Positions 54,643 through 64,000 of a DNA stretch of 64,000 bases are shown here, one piece after another. The notes under the pieces were generated by a model, which saw only the letters and a program-made list of their open reading frames with translations, ran no database searches and was not told the DNA's origin. The translations under genes were made by a program, and so were the position numbers. Source of the DNA: Ocypus olens. Taxonomy: Eukaryota; Arthropoda; Insecta; Coleoptera; Staphylinidae. Numbering within the stretch: position 1 is the first letter of the stretch; each line of letters opens with the position of its first letter. Where the stretch lies: contig OU343060.1 in NCBI GenBank assembly GCA_910593695.2, positions 12,501,358-12,565,357 of the forward strand. The letters run 5' to 3'.

Positions 54643-54890
54643 CAGAAGCATTTATTTGGGACTTTTTTTCGTGATTTTCATGATATTTTATCTATTATAC
54701 TTTTTTTCGGGCCATTTCTAGGCTTTTTCCGGATTTTAGAATTTTTCTCAGGTCTTATCAGGCTTTTTTCAGGACTTTTTTTCCTTTTTGGGCTTCAGGT
54801 CAATTTTTTCTAGAACTTCTTTAGGACATTATCAGGTTTGTTTTAAGGATTTCTTTTCTCGACTTTTTTAAGGGTGTTTTTCCAGGACTA
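54643..54890. repeat. SatH, continuation after the MCE insertion
   Basis: Units of the TTTTTTCAGGACTTTTTTTC type continue directly from the MCE right end. They are more diverged than the 213-bp core and contain no GGATCC order. Confidence 0.8.
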
Positions 54891-54894
54891 GAGA

Positions 54895-55431
54895 TGGGTA
54901 ACTAACTCATGAGTGATATATCGAAAAACTCAGGATTTAGAGACGAATTAAGTTACGCAAAAATATACAGGGTGTTCCATTTGCAATAGAAAAGTTAAGG
55001 TAATTTCCGGTTAAAGCGGAAATGGAATTTTTATATAGTTTAATTCGTCTCTAAATTCATAGATGTATCATAAGTGACCCTTTGGATGTTAGTTTTTCGT
55101 TTTGTTTTTAAATTTGATTTAAAATTGTTTTTCGTTTAAATTTCATTTAAATTTAAACAAATAACTAACAACCGAAAGGTCACTTACGATACATCTCTAA
55201 ACTCAGAATTTAGTGACGAATTGAAATATGTAAAAATATACAGGGTGTTCCATTTGAAACAGTAAAGTTAAGGTAATTTCCAGTTAAACCAGAAGAGGAT
55301 TTTTTATTAAAAGTCCACATGTCGACACACTGTATTCCCTAGACACCATAGTAAATTTTATAAAGATACATACATATAAAAATTTAAATGATATTTTTGG
55401 TCTACCAGAATTCAGTTACACCCGGTATATA
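54895..55431. mobile_element. Three pieces of the ACAGGGTG repeat, two forming an inverted repeat
   Basis: 54935-55020 is a forward fragment with ATACAGGGTGTTCCATTTG. 55028-55110 is inverted (TTTAATTCGTCTCTAAATTC, ATGTATCATAAGTGACCCTT). 55150-55431 is a forward, nearly complete copy ending TTACACCCGGTATAT. The middle and last pieces make a hairpin over ~55028-55222. The right end joins SatG inside a monomer (CCGGTATAT|ATTTCTGAGGCAG), so this closes the block that opens at 51762. Confidence 0.75.
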
Positions 55432-55560
55432 TTTCTGAGGCAGTGAAATTGTTACTGTTTTTACAACCTTTACGACTATACTCTGATCGCATGCAATTAT
55501 CCAAAAATCGAATGTATAGGCGAAAGTGACTTAAAGTGGCATATCTGGTAATTATAAAGC
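55432..55560 (-). repeat. SatG monomer resuming after the 3.7-kb block
   Basis: TTTCTGAGGCAGTGAAATTG, CTGATCGCATGCAATTATCC and GGCGAAAGTGACTTAAAG are the usual SatG order. It continues the phase interrupted at 51760, then the array stops. Confidence 0.88.
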
Positions 55561-56254
55561 GAGATCGAAAACTCACGCGAAGCTGAAATATTAGCAGCGG
55601 CAATGAGATCGACCACACATGTCAATATTATTGTCGGCCGATAATTTAATTTAATTAACGATCGATATTTATTGCAAGTTCGTGGTAAATCCAAAGACAA
55701 TAAAGATTACGGTCAAGACCGGACTCGAAGTATACAGCACGAAAAGTTTATCAATAAGTTTAAAACAATCCAGGAGCATTTTAGCGGGGAGCCTCGTCTC
55801 GGCAGGCAGGAACACGGGATGGCAGGGAATAGCAGGATAGAGGCCGTCACGGCAGGAAATCAAGAGTAATGCGGACACGAAACTGCACTCGCCTGTCTCC
55901 CCTGGGAACGCAAAATGGCGGAGAAACAAGTGAGCGTATTGTTCCATCTTCCGTCTCGCTCCGTCCCCCCTTTCGCCCGGTCTCCGTCCTCGTCGGCAGT
56001 GAAAGCGACGCCCGGCGCCGCGACGCTTTTCCCGAACGCTCCTCACCCACTCTCCAACTATCCGGTGTCTGCGCGGCTTAAGGAAGAATGATGTTCAGGT
56101 TATAACTCTATGGATGATGGAATTTATCTGCTGAATTAGGCCGTAAAACGTTCCTGATTCGTACAGTAGATCAAAGTGCACGCAATCGATTGATTTTTAA
56201 AACATTCGAATAAACTGCTTCATTTTGGAATCATTCCATGGCAACATGACGTAA
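55561..56254. promoter_or_regulatory. Unique region with a ~300-bp CpG-rich island (55780-56080)
   Basis: 55780-56080 has a high GC and CpG content (GACGCCCGGCGCCGCGACGC) in a window that is otherwise very AT-rich, plus a CAAAATGGCGGAGAAAC word at 55910 resembling YY1/Pho promoter sites. Open frames exist on both strands, as expected in GC-rich DNA, with no recognisable domain. It may be a promoter of a gene outside the window or a domesticated fragment. Confidence 0.35.
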
Positions 56255-59200
56255 ACTGCGATAACTAGAAAAAAATAATTATATCAATTAATCGACTTAG
56301 AACTTTCAGAATCTATTCGAAATTAAATTGAAATTGAAATTAAAATTAAATTTAGATTTTTGGAATAGCTTCACGTCAACGTCATAATAAATTTGTTAAC
56401 TAGAAAACAATATAATAGCAATTGCCAACGACCTATTTTTTTTTAATCCATGTCATTATTGAATATAAAAAAATTCGGATTTTCCAAAATCGATTCTGTA
56501 CAAACCACAAATATTTCATCGCTAGATTTTGGGATATTTGTACATCTACAGAAAGTAAAGTTGTAAAAATAGTAATAATTTTATTGACTGGAAAACAATA
56601 TAATAACAATTGCCAGCGACTTGAAATTTTCTAAATTCATTAATGACGCAATCCAAATTTCGATTCTGTGCAATTTGCAATTATTTCGTCGCTGGATTTT
56701 GGGATAATTGTGTGTCTACAGAACGTAAAGTTGCAAAAATAGTAATAATTCTATTGACTGGAAAATAATATAATAACAATTGTCAGCTACTTGAAATTTT
56801 CTAAATTCATTAATGACGCAATCCAAATTTCGATTCTGTGCAATTCGCAATTATTTCATCGCTGCATTTTGGGGTAATTGTGTGTCTACAGAACGTAAAG
56901 TTGCAAAAATAGTAATAATTTTGTTGACTAGAAAACAATATAATAACAATTGTCAGCGACTTGAAATTTTTTAAATTCATTAATGACGCAATCCAAATTT
57001 CTATTCTGTGCAATTCGCAATTATTTCATCGCTGGATTTTGGGGTAATTGTGTGTCTACAGAACGTAAAGTTGCAAAAATAGTAATAATTTTGTTGACTA
57101 GAAAACAATATAATAACAATTGTCAGCGACTTGAAATTTTTTAAATTCATTAATGACGCAATCCAAATTTCTATTCTGTGCAATTCGCAATTATTTCATC
57201 GCTGGATTTTGGGGTAATTGTGTGTCCACAGAACGTAAAGTTGCAAAAATAGTAATAATTTTGTTGACTGGAAAATAATGTAATAACAATTGTCAGCTAC
57301 TTGAAATTTTCTAAATTCATTAATGACGCAATCCAAATTTCTATTCTGTGCAATTTGCAATTATTTCATCGCTGGATTTTGGGATAATTGTGTGTCCACA
57401 GAACGTAAAGTTGTAAAAATAGTAATAATTTTATTGACTGGAAAATAATATAATAACAATTGTCAGCGACTTGAAATGTTCTAAATTCATTAATGACGCA
57501 ATCCAAATTTCTATTCTGTGCAATTCGCAATTATTTCATCGCTGGATTTTGGGGTAATTGTGTGTCTACAGAACGTAAAGTTGCAAAAATAGTAATAATT
57601 TTGTTGACTAGAAAACAATATAATAACAATTGTCAGCGACTTGAAATTTTTTAAATTCATTAATGACGCAATCCAAATTTCGATTCTGTGCAATTCGCAA
57701 TTATTTCATCGCTGGATTTTGGGGTAATTGTGTGTCCACTGAACGTAAAGTTGCAAAAATAGTAATAATTTTGTTGACTGGAAAATAATGTAATAACAAT
57801 TGTCAGCGACTTGAATTTTTTTAAATTCATTAATGACGCAATCCAAATTTCTATTCTGTGCAATTCGCAATTATTTCATCGCTGGATTTTGGGGTAATTG
57901 TGTGTCTACAGAACGTAAAGTTGCAAAAATAGTAATAATTTTGTTGACTAGAAAACAATATAATAACAATTGTCAGCGACTTGAAATTTTTTAAATTCAT
58001 TAATGACGCAATCCAAATTTCGATTCTGTGTAATTCGCAATTATTTCATCGCTGGATTTTAGGATAATTGTGTGTCTACAGAACGTAAAGTTGCAAAAAT
58101 AGTAATAATTTTGTTGACTGGAAAATAAAATAATAACAATTGTCAGCGACTTGAAATTTTTTAAATTCATTAATGACGCAATCCAAATTTCTATTCTCTG
58201 CAATTTGCAATTATTTCGTCGCTGGATTTTAGGATAATTGTGTCTCCACAGAACGTAAAGTTGCAAAAATAGTGATAATTTTGTTGACTGGAAAATAATA
58301 TAATAACAATTGTCAGCGACTTGAAATTTTTTAAATTCATTAATGACGTAATCCAAATTTCGATTCTGTGCAATTTGCAATTATTTCATCGCTGGATTTT
58401 GGGGTAATTGTGTGTCAACAGAGCGTAAAGTTGCAAAAATAGTGATAATTTTGTTGACTGGAAAATAAAATAATAACAATTGTCAGCGACTTGAAATTTT
58501 TTAAATTCATTAATGACGCAATCCAAATTTCTATTCTCTGCAATTTGCAATTATTTTGTCGCTGGATTTTAGAATAATTGTGTCTCCACAGAACGTAAAG
58601 TTGCAAAAATAGTAATCATTTTGTTGACTGGAAAATAATATAATAACAATTGTCAGCGACTTGAAATTTTTTAAATTCGTTAATGACGCAATCCAAATTT
58701 TGATTCTGTACATACCATAAATAATTCATGCCGTGATTCTGTGAAAATTTCAAAAACGTAAAGTTGTAAAAATTGTATTCATTATTATGACTACAAAAAA
58801 ATAATATAACAATTGCTATCGACTTGAAACTACCAAAAATTACTCGCAACTCAATCAAAATTTCGATTCTGTACATACCACAAATAATTCATGCCTTGAT
58901 TCTCTGAAAATTTCAAAAAACGTAAAGTTGTAAAAATTGTATTCATTATTGTGACTACAAAAAAATAATATAACAATTGCTATCGACTTGAAACTACCAA
59001 AAATTACTCGCAACACAATCAAAATTTCGATTCTGTACACACCACAAATAATTCATGCCTTGATTGTCTGAAAATTTCAAAAAAGGTAAAGTTGTAAAAA
59101 TTGTATTCATTATTGTGACTACAAAAAAATAATATAACAATTGCTATCCACTAGAAACTACCAAAAATTACTCGTAACACAATCAAAATTTCGATTCTGT

Positions 59201-59975
59201 ACATACCACAAATAATTCATGCCTTGATTTTGTGATAATTTCAAAAAACGTAAAATTGTAAAAATTGTATATATTATTGTGACTACAAAAAAATAATATA
59301 ACAATTGCTATCGACTTGAAACTACCAAAACTTACTCGTAACACAATCCAAATTTCGATTCTGTACAAACCACAAATAATTCATGCCTTGATTCTGTGAT
59401 AATTTAAAAAAAACGTAAAATTGTAAAAATTGTATTCATTATTGTGACTACAAAAAAATAATATAACAATTGCTATCGACTTGAAACTACCAAAAATTAC
59501 TCCTAACACAATCAAAATTTCGATTCTGTACATACCACAAATAATTCATGCCTAGATTCTGTGAAAATTTCGAAAAACGTAAAGTTGTAAAAACTGTATT
59601 CATTATTGTGACTACAAAAAAATAATATAACAATTTCTATCGACTTGAAACTACCAAAAATTACTCGCAACACAATCCAAATTTCAATTCTGTACATACC
59701 ACAAATAATTCATGCCTTGATTCTGTGAAAATTTCAAAAAACGTAAAGTTGTAAAAATTGTATTCATTATTGTGACTACAAAAAAATAATATAACAATTG
59801 CTATCGACTTGAAACTACCAAAAATTACTCGTAACACAATCCAAGTTTCTATTCTGTACAAACCACAAATATTTCATCCCTAAATTTAGGAATTTTTTTT
59901 TTCAAAAAGTTGTGTTTGTAATAATTTTGATGACTAAAAAATATAATAACAAAGCATTTAAACCAGTTTAGATTT
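56255..59975 (+). repeat. SatI tandem satellite, 170-bp and 164-bp sub-families
   Basis: Two homogeneous blocks lie between more diverged edges. 56440-58740 has 170-bp monomers (equivalent points 56591, 56761, 56931, 57101) with AACAATTGTCAGCGACTTGA, CATTAATGACGCAATCCAAA, TTCATCGCTGGATTTTGGGG and CAGAACGTAAAGTTGC. 58740-59880 has 164-bp monomers with AACAATTGCTATCGACTTGA, ACATACCACAAATAATTCAT and GCCTTGATTCTGTG. The types change sharply at ~58720-58740. Several 170-bp neighbours are nearly identical. Confidence 0.94.
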
Positions 59976-60715
59976 AGATATAATGCATGCTAAATTCCGA
60001 TTCTATTTATTCTTAATATATTAAAATTTTTATTATTTTGCCTCATCCTTTAATATTTGGACACTGAAAAGTTTCTGAACAAATTTTTCTACAAAAAATA
60101 ATTGTTTGAATGAATTTTTATAAGTGTATTTAATTGCAACAAACTACTCTATAATTGTTATAAAAAATCTTCAATAATAATTATTTTTAAAATGCCAAAA
60201 TGAATAAAAATAAAAAATTCTTCAAAAATTTTATTTTTAAAATCGAAATGGTTTTTATTATAAATAAACAAGTTATATAATAACCACATACATTTTTCTT
60301 TGAATTTCTTAAATATTCAACAATAACTGTAAATTGAGGATTTTGCAAATTTTGCAGCATCGAGAGCCGGAGCGAGCAGTGCCGCCACTCTGACAGGCAG
60401 TTGCACACTTTTCTAATTCAATTTCCATAGTGGGTGGTATGCCTGTTTCAGGCAGCACTGAACGACATTTTCAATTTGCGCCGTTCCGCGACTATCACTC
60501 CTCTCTTTTTTTCTCGCCATTCTCTCTGCAACAGCGGCAGGTCTGTGTCCAATTATCTAACAGCACGCAGCCCAAATAGACCTATAATTAATACTGCCTC
60601 TTAAATCTAAACGGATAACCATAATAATAGGAAATGAAAAAAAAACGATAGTACATAAAATAAAAAAAAAAATTTGCAATAAAAAAAAAACATTCGGAGA
60701 AAAATAAAGGCGTAT
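59976..60715. other. Unique interval between SatI and SatJ
   Basis: AT-rich except 60355-60600, which is GC-richer (GAGAGCCGGAGCGAGCAGTG, CTCTGACAGGCAGTTGCAC). No exon was found. The richer part could be regulatory; nothing in the sequence proves it. Confidence 0.3.
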
Positions 60716-60719
60716 CAGT

Positions 60720-63700
60720 GTGCATTTGTGAAGAAGTAGCTGGTTATGGTGTCTATACTTTTAGAACAATAAAGCCCAATTATTCGCCAGTAATGCTGCC
60801 AAAGTTGGATCAGTTTTTGAAAAATCAATACTTTTTCGAATTTTGAGCGTTGAAAATGGCCATTCTTGGATTTAATGGTGATTATCTGGAAAACTAAATG
60901 ATTAACATGATTTATTTTTTTCAGGATTTTAAAGCCCAATTATACCCTAATACTGCTGTAGAACTTAAAAGTCTGTATTTAAGTCAGTTTTTGGAAAAAT
61001 TACCACTTTTTCGATTTTTGACGGCTGGAAATGACCATTCTTTGGTATGATTTTGATTATCTAGAAAACTAAATTATTAACATAGTTTGATTTTTTTAGA
61101 ATGGTAAAGCCCAATTATTTCTCAATAATTTTGTGAAAGTAAGAAGTCTGCATTAATTTCCGGTTGTAGAAAAATAACGCGTTTTCAATTTTTGAGCGTT
61201 AAAAATTGCATTTTTTTTTTTACCTAGAAAACCAAACCATTAATGTGCTTTGAGTTACCTGGAATATTATAGCCTAATTATTCCTCTATAACGCTATTAT
61301 AGTTGGAAGTGTGCATTTAAGTCAGTTTTTAAAAAATCCATAGATTTTTTTTATTTTTGAGCGTTGAAAATGGCTATTATTGGATTTAATGGTGATTATC
61401 TAGAAAACCAAATAATTAACGGCCTTTGATTTTTTTAGAATATGAAAGCCTACTCATTCCTCAATAATTTTGTTATAGTTGGAAGTGACACTTTTTCGAT
61501 TTTTGAACGTTGAAAATGGCCATTCTTGGATTTATTGGCGATTATCTAGAAAACTAAATATTTGATATCCTTTGATTCTTTAAGAAAATTTAAGCCTAAT
61601 TAAACCTTAATACTGCTATTGAAGTTGGAGGTCTGTATTCATTCAGTTTTTGAAAAAATGACGATTTTTCGGTTTTTGAGCGCTGGAAATGATCATTCTT
61701 GGGTTTGATTTTTAATTAACATGGTTTGATTTTTAGAATGGTAAAACCTAATTATTCTTTAATCATTCTGTGAAAGTTGAAGGTCTGCAATAATTTCAGA
61801 TTTAAAAAAACAATGCTTTTTCAATTTTTGAGCTTTGAAAATTACAATTCTTGGGTTTGATGGTGATTATCTAGAAAACCAAATAATTAATGTCCTTTGA
61901 TTTTTCTAGAATATCAAAGCCTAACCATTCCTCAATAATGTTGTTATAGTTGGAAGTCTACATTTAAGGCAGTTTTTGAAAAATTAATACTTTTTCGATT
62001 TTTGAACGTTGAAAATGGCGATTCTTGGATTTAATGGTGATTATCTAGAAAACTAAATATTTAATATCCTTTGATTCTTTAAGAAAATTCAAGTCTTATT
62101 ATACCTTAATACTGCTATTGAAGTTGAAGGTCTGTATTTAAGTCAGTTTTTGAAAAAAATACGATTTTTTCGGTTTTTGAGCGCTGGAAATGATCATTCT
62201 TGGGTTTGATTTTTAATTAACATGGTTTGATTTTTAGAATGGTAAAGCCCAAATATTCCTTAATAATTCTGTGAAAGTTGTAGGTCTGCAATAATTTCAG
62301 ATTTAAGAAAAACAACGCTTTTTACATTTTTGAGCGTTGAAAATTACAATTCTTGGGTTTGATGGTGATTATCTAGAAAACCAAATAATTAATGTCCTTT
62401 GATTTTTCTAGAATATCAAAGCCTAACCATTCCTCAATAATGTTGTTATAGTTGGAAGTCTACATTTAAGTCAGTTTTTGAAAAATTAATACTTTTTCGA
62501 TTTTTGAACATTGAAAATGGCCATTCTTGGATTTAATGGTGATTATCTAAAAAACTAAATATTTGATATCCTTTGATTCTTAAGAAAATTCAAGCCTAAT
62601 TATACCTTAATACTGCTATTGAAGTTGGAGGTCTGTATTTAAGTCAGTTTTTGAAAAAAATGACGATTTTTTCGGTTTTTGAGCGCTGGAAATGATCATT
62701 CTTGGGTTTGATTTTTAATTAACATGGTTTGATTTTTTGGAATGGTAAAGCCCAATTATTCCTTAATCATTCTGTGAAAGTTGGAGGTCTGTAATAATTT
62801 CAGATTAAAAAAAACAACGCTTTTTAGATTTTTGAGCGTTGAAAATTACAATTCTTGGGTTTGATGGTGATTATCTAGAAAACCAAATAATTAATGGCCT
62901 TTGATTTTTTTAGAATACCAAAGCTTAATCATTCCTCAATAATGTTGTTATAGTGGGAAGTCTACATTTAAGTCAGTTTTTGAAAAATTCATATTTTTTA
63001 GATTTTTGAACGTTGAAAATGGCCATTCTTGGATTTAATGGTGATTATCTAGAAAACTAAATATTTGATATCCTTTCATTCTTTAAGAAAATTCAAACCT
63101 AATTATACCTTAATACTGCTATTAAAGTTGGAGGTCTGTATTTAAGTCAGTTTTTGAAAAAATGACGATTTTTTTGGTTTTTGAGCGCTGGAAATGATCA
63201 TTCTTGGGTTTGATTTTTAGAATAGTAAAGCCCAATTATTCCTCAATAATTCTGTGAAAGTTGGAGGTCTGTAATAATTTCAGATTTAAAAAAATAACGC
63301 TTTTTGGATTTTTGAGCGTTGAAAATTACAACTCTTGGGTTTGATGGTGATTATCTAGAAAACCAAATGATTAATGTCCTTTTATTTTTTAGAATATCAA
63401 AGCCTAATCATTCCTCAATAATGTTGTTATATTTAAGTCAGTTTTTGATTTTTGAGCGTTGAAAATGGTCATTCTTGGATTAAATGGTGATTATCTAGAA
63501 AACTAAATATTTGACTTGCTTTGATTCTTTCAGAAAATTCAAGCACAATTAGACAATACTGCTATTGAAGCTGGAAGTCTGTATTTAAATCAGTTCATGA
63601 AAAAAAAAATTTTTTTAATTTTTTTTGTTTGCAAATGAAATGATAATTTTTCGCTTTGATTTTGATTATTTACAAAACTAAATAATTAACATGGTTTGGT

Positions 63701-64000
63701 TTTGTTTAGAATAGTGAAGCACAATTATTCCTCAATAATTCTGTAAAAGTTGGAAGTCTGTTTGAGAAAATCAACGCTATAACGATTTTTGAGAATTAGA
63801 AATTGCAATTCTTGAGTTTAATGGTGATTATCTAGAAAACTAAATAATTAACATGCTTTGATTTTTTCAGAATTATACCCCAATATAGCTGTTGAAGTTA
63901 ACAGTCTGCATTTAAGTCAGTTTTTGAAGAATCGTTTTTTTTCTCTTTTTGAGAGTTGAAAATTGTTAATTTTGGATTTGATGGCGATTTTCTGAAAAAA
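60720..64000. repeat. SatJ tandem satellite, ~167-bp monomer, ~500-bp trimeric HOR
   Basis: Monomers share TTTTTGAGCGTTGAAAATGG, CATTCTTGGATTTAATGGTG, ATTATCTAGAAAACTAAATA and GGTCTGTATTTAAGTCAGTT. Three types rotate: ATTCTTGGATTTAATGG with CTAAATATTTGATATCC; GATCATTCTTGGGTTTGATT; and AATTACAATTCTTGGGTTTG. Equivalent points at 61521, 62019, 62522 and 63023 give steps of ~498-503 bp. The array runs off the right edge, and its first ~700 bp and last ~500 bp are less regular. Confidence 0.93.

Noticed and set aside
55669..56081. Overlapping frames on both strands of the CpG island
   Set aside because: GC-rich DNA is poor in stops, and the frames are Arg/Ser/Pro-rich without recognisable motifs.
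56810..59861. Repeated 60-126-residue frames (MHRIEIWIAS / MYRIEI types)
   Set aside because: They repeat at 164-170 bp, the SatI monomer length, so they are not a gene family.

Overview
This is AT-rich nuclear DNA of an insect. The evidence is a Paired-class homeobox exon that reads as Orthopedia (Otp), a Rebers-Riddiford (RR) chitin-binding cuticular protein gene, GT-AG introns, tRNA-derived SINEs, hAT-type MITEs and LINE fragments. A holometabolous insect, perhaps a beetle, is my guess. I see no bacterial or viral genes.

Only two protein-coding genes can be supported, both on the minus strand. (1) otp: a short first coding exon (21039-21063) joins in matching phase to the homeobox exon (11686-11978). 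That exon ends at the conserved intron inside homeodomain helix 3. The rest of the homeodomain is not in the window, so 1-11685 is probably otp intron 2, and 11979-21038 is intron 1. A GC-rich, CpG-rich block at 21180-21360 is the probable promoter. (2) A giant secreted cuticular protein: a signal-peptide exon (38061-38141) splices in phase 0 to one uninterrupted 6.8-kb exon (29123-35944). That exon encodes a divergent RR domain followed by about 2,200 residues of Gln/Ser/Asn-rich tandem repeats.

Most of the rest is repetitive. Ten tandem arrays are present. I label them SatA 1-3290, SatB 5960-8705, SatC 16890-18200, SatD 22494-25060, SatE 26511-28985, SatF 42020-48185, SatG 49890-51760 plus 55432-55560, SatH 51965-54890, SatI 56255-59975 and SatJ 60720-64000. 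Seven have nucleosome-length monomers of about 164-174 bp. Most have their own higher-order repeat (HOR): 667 bp in A, 570 in D, 842-865 in E, about 341-350 in F, 213 in H, about 500 in J. SatA, SatG and SatI, which otherwise look different, share a box of about 27 bp, and SatF carries half of it. One monomer in each SatA HOR has lost nearly exactly that box. This is the most unusual signal in the window.

A dispersed element of about 800 bp (called MCE here) occurs in seven copies or fragments. It carries a GT-rich microsatellite, inserts in T-runs and has asymmetric terminal repeats, which suggests a Helentron/DINE-like non-autonomous element. Two MCE copies are broken exactly where a satellite array begins. 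A second dispersed repeat, with an ACAGGGTG core and a CCGGTATAT end, bounds a 3.7-kb block inserted into one SatG monomer.

Layout: 0-21 kb, the otp locus with its introns full of satellites and decayed transposons; 21.7-29 kb, MITE, MCE, SatD and SatE; 29-38.3 kb, the giant cuticular gene; 38.3-42 kb, unique DNA and a full MCE; 42-64 kb, almost continuous satellites F, G, H, I and J with nested insertions and two short islands of unique GC-richer DNA. All coordinates were read by eye, so repeat edges are good to roughly 10-30 bp unless a target-site duplication or splice site fixes them.
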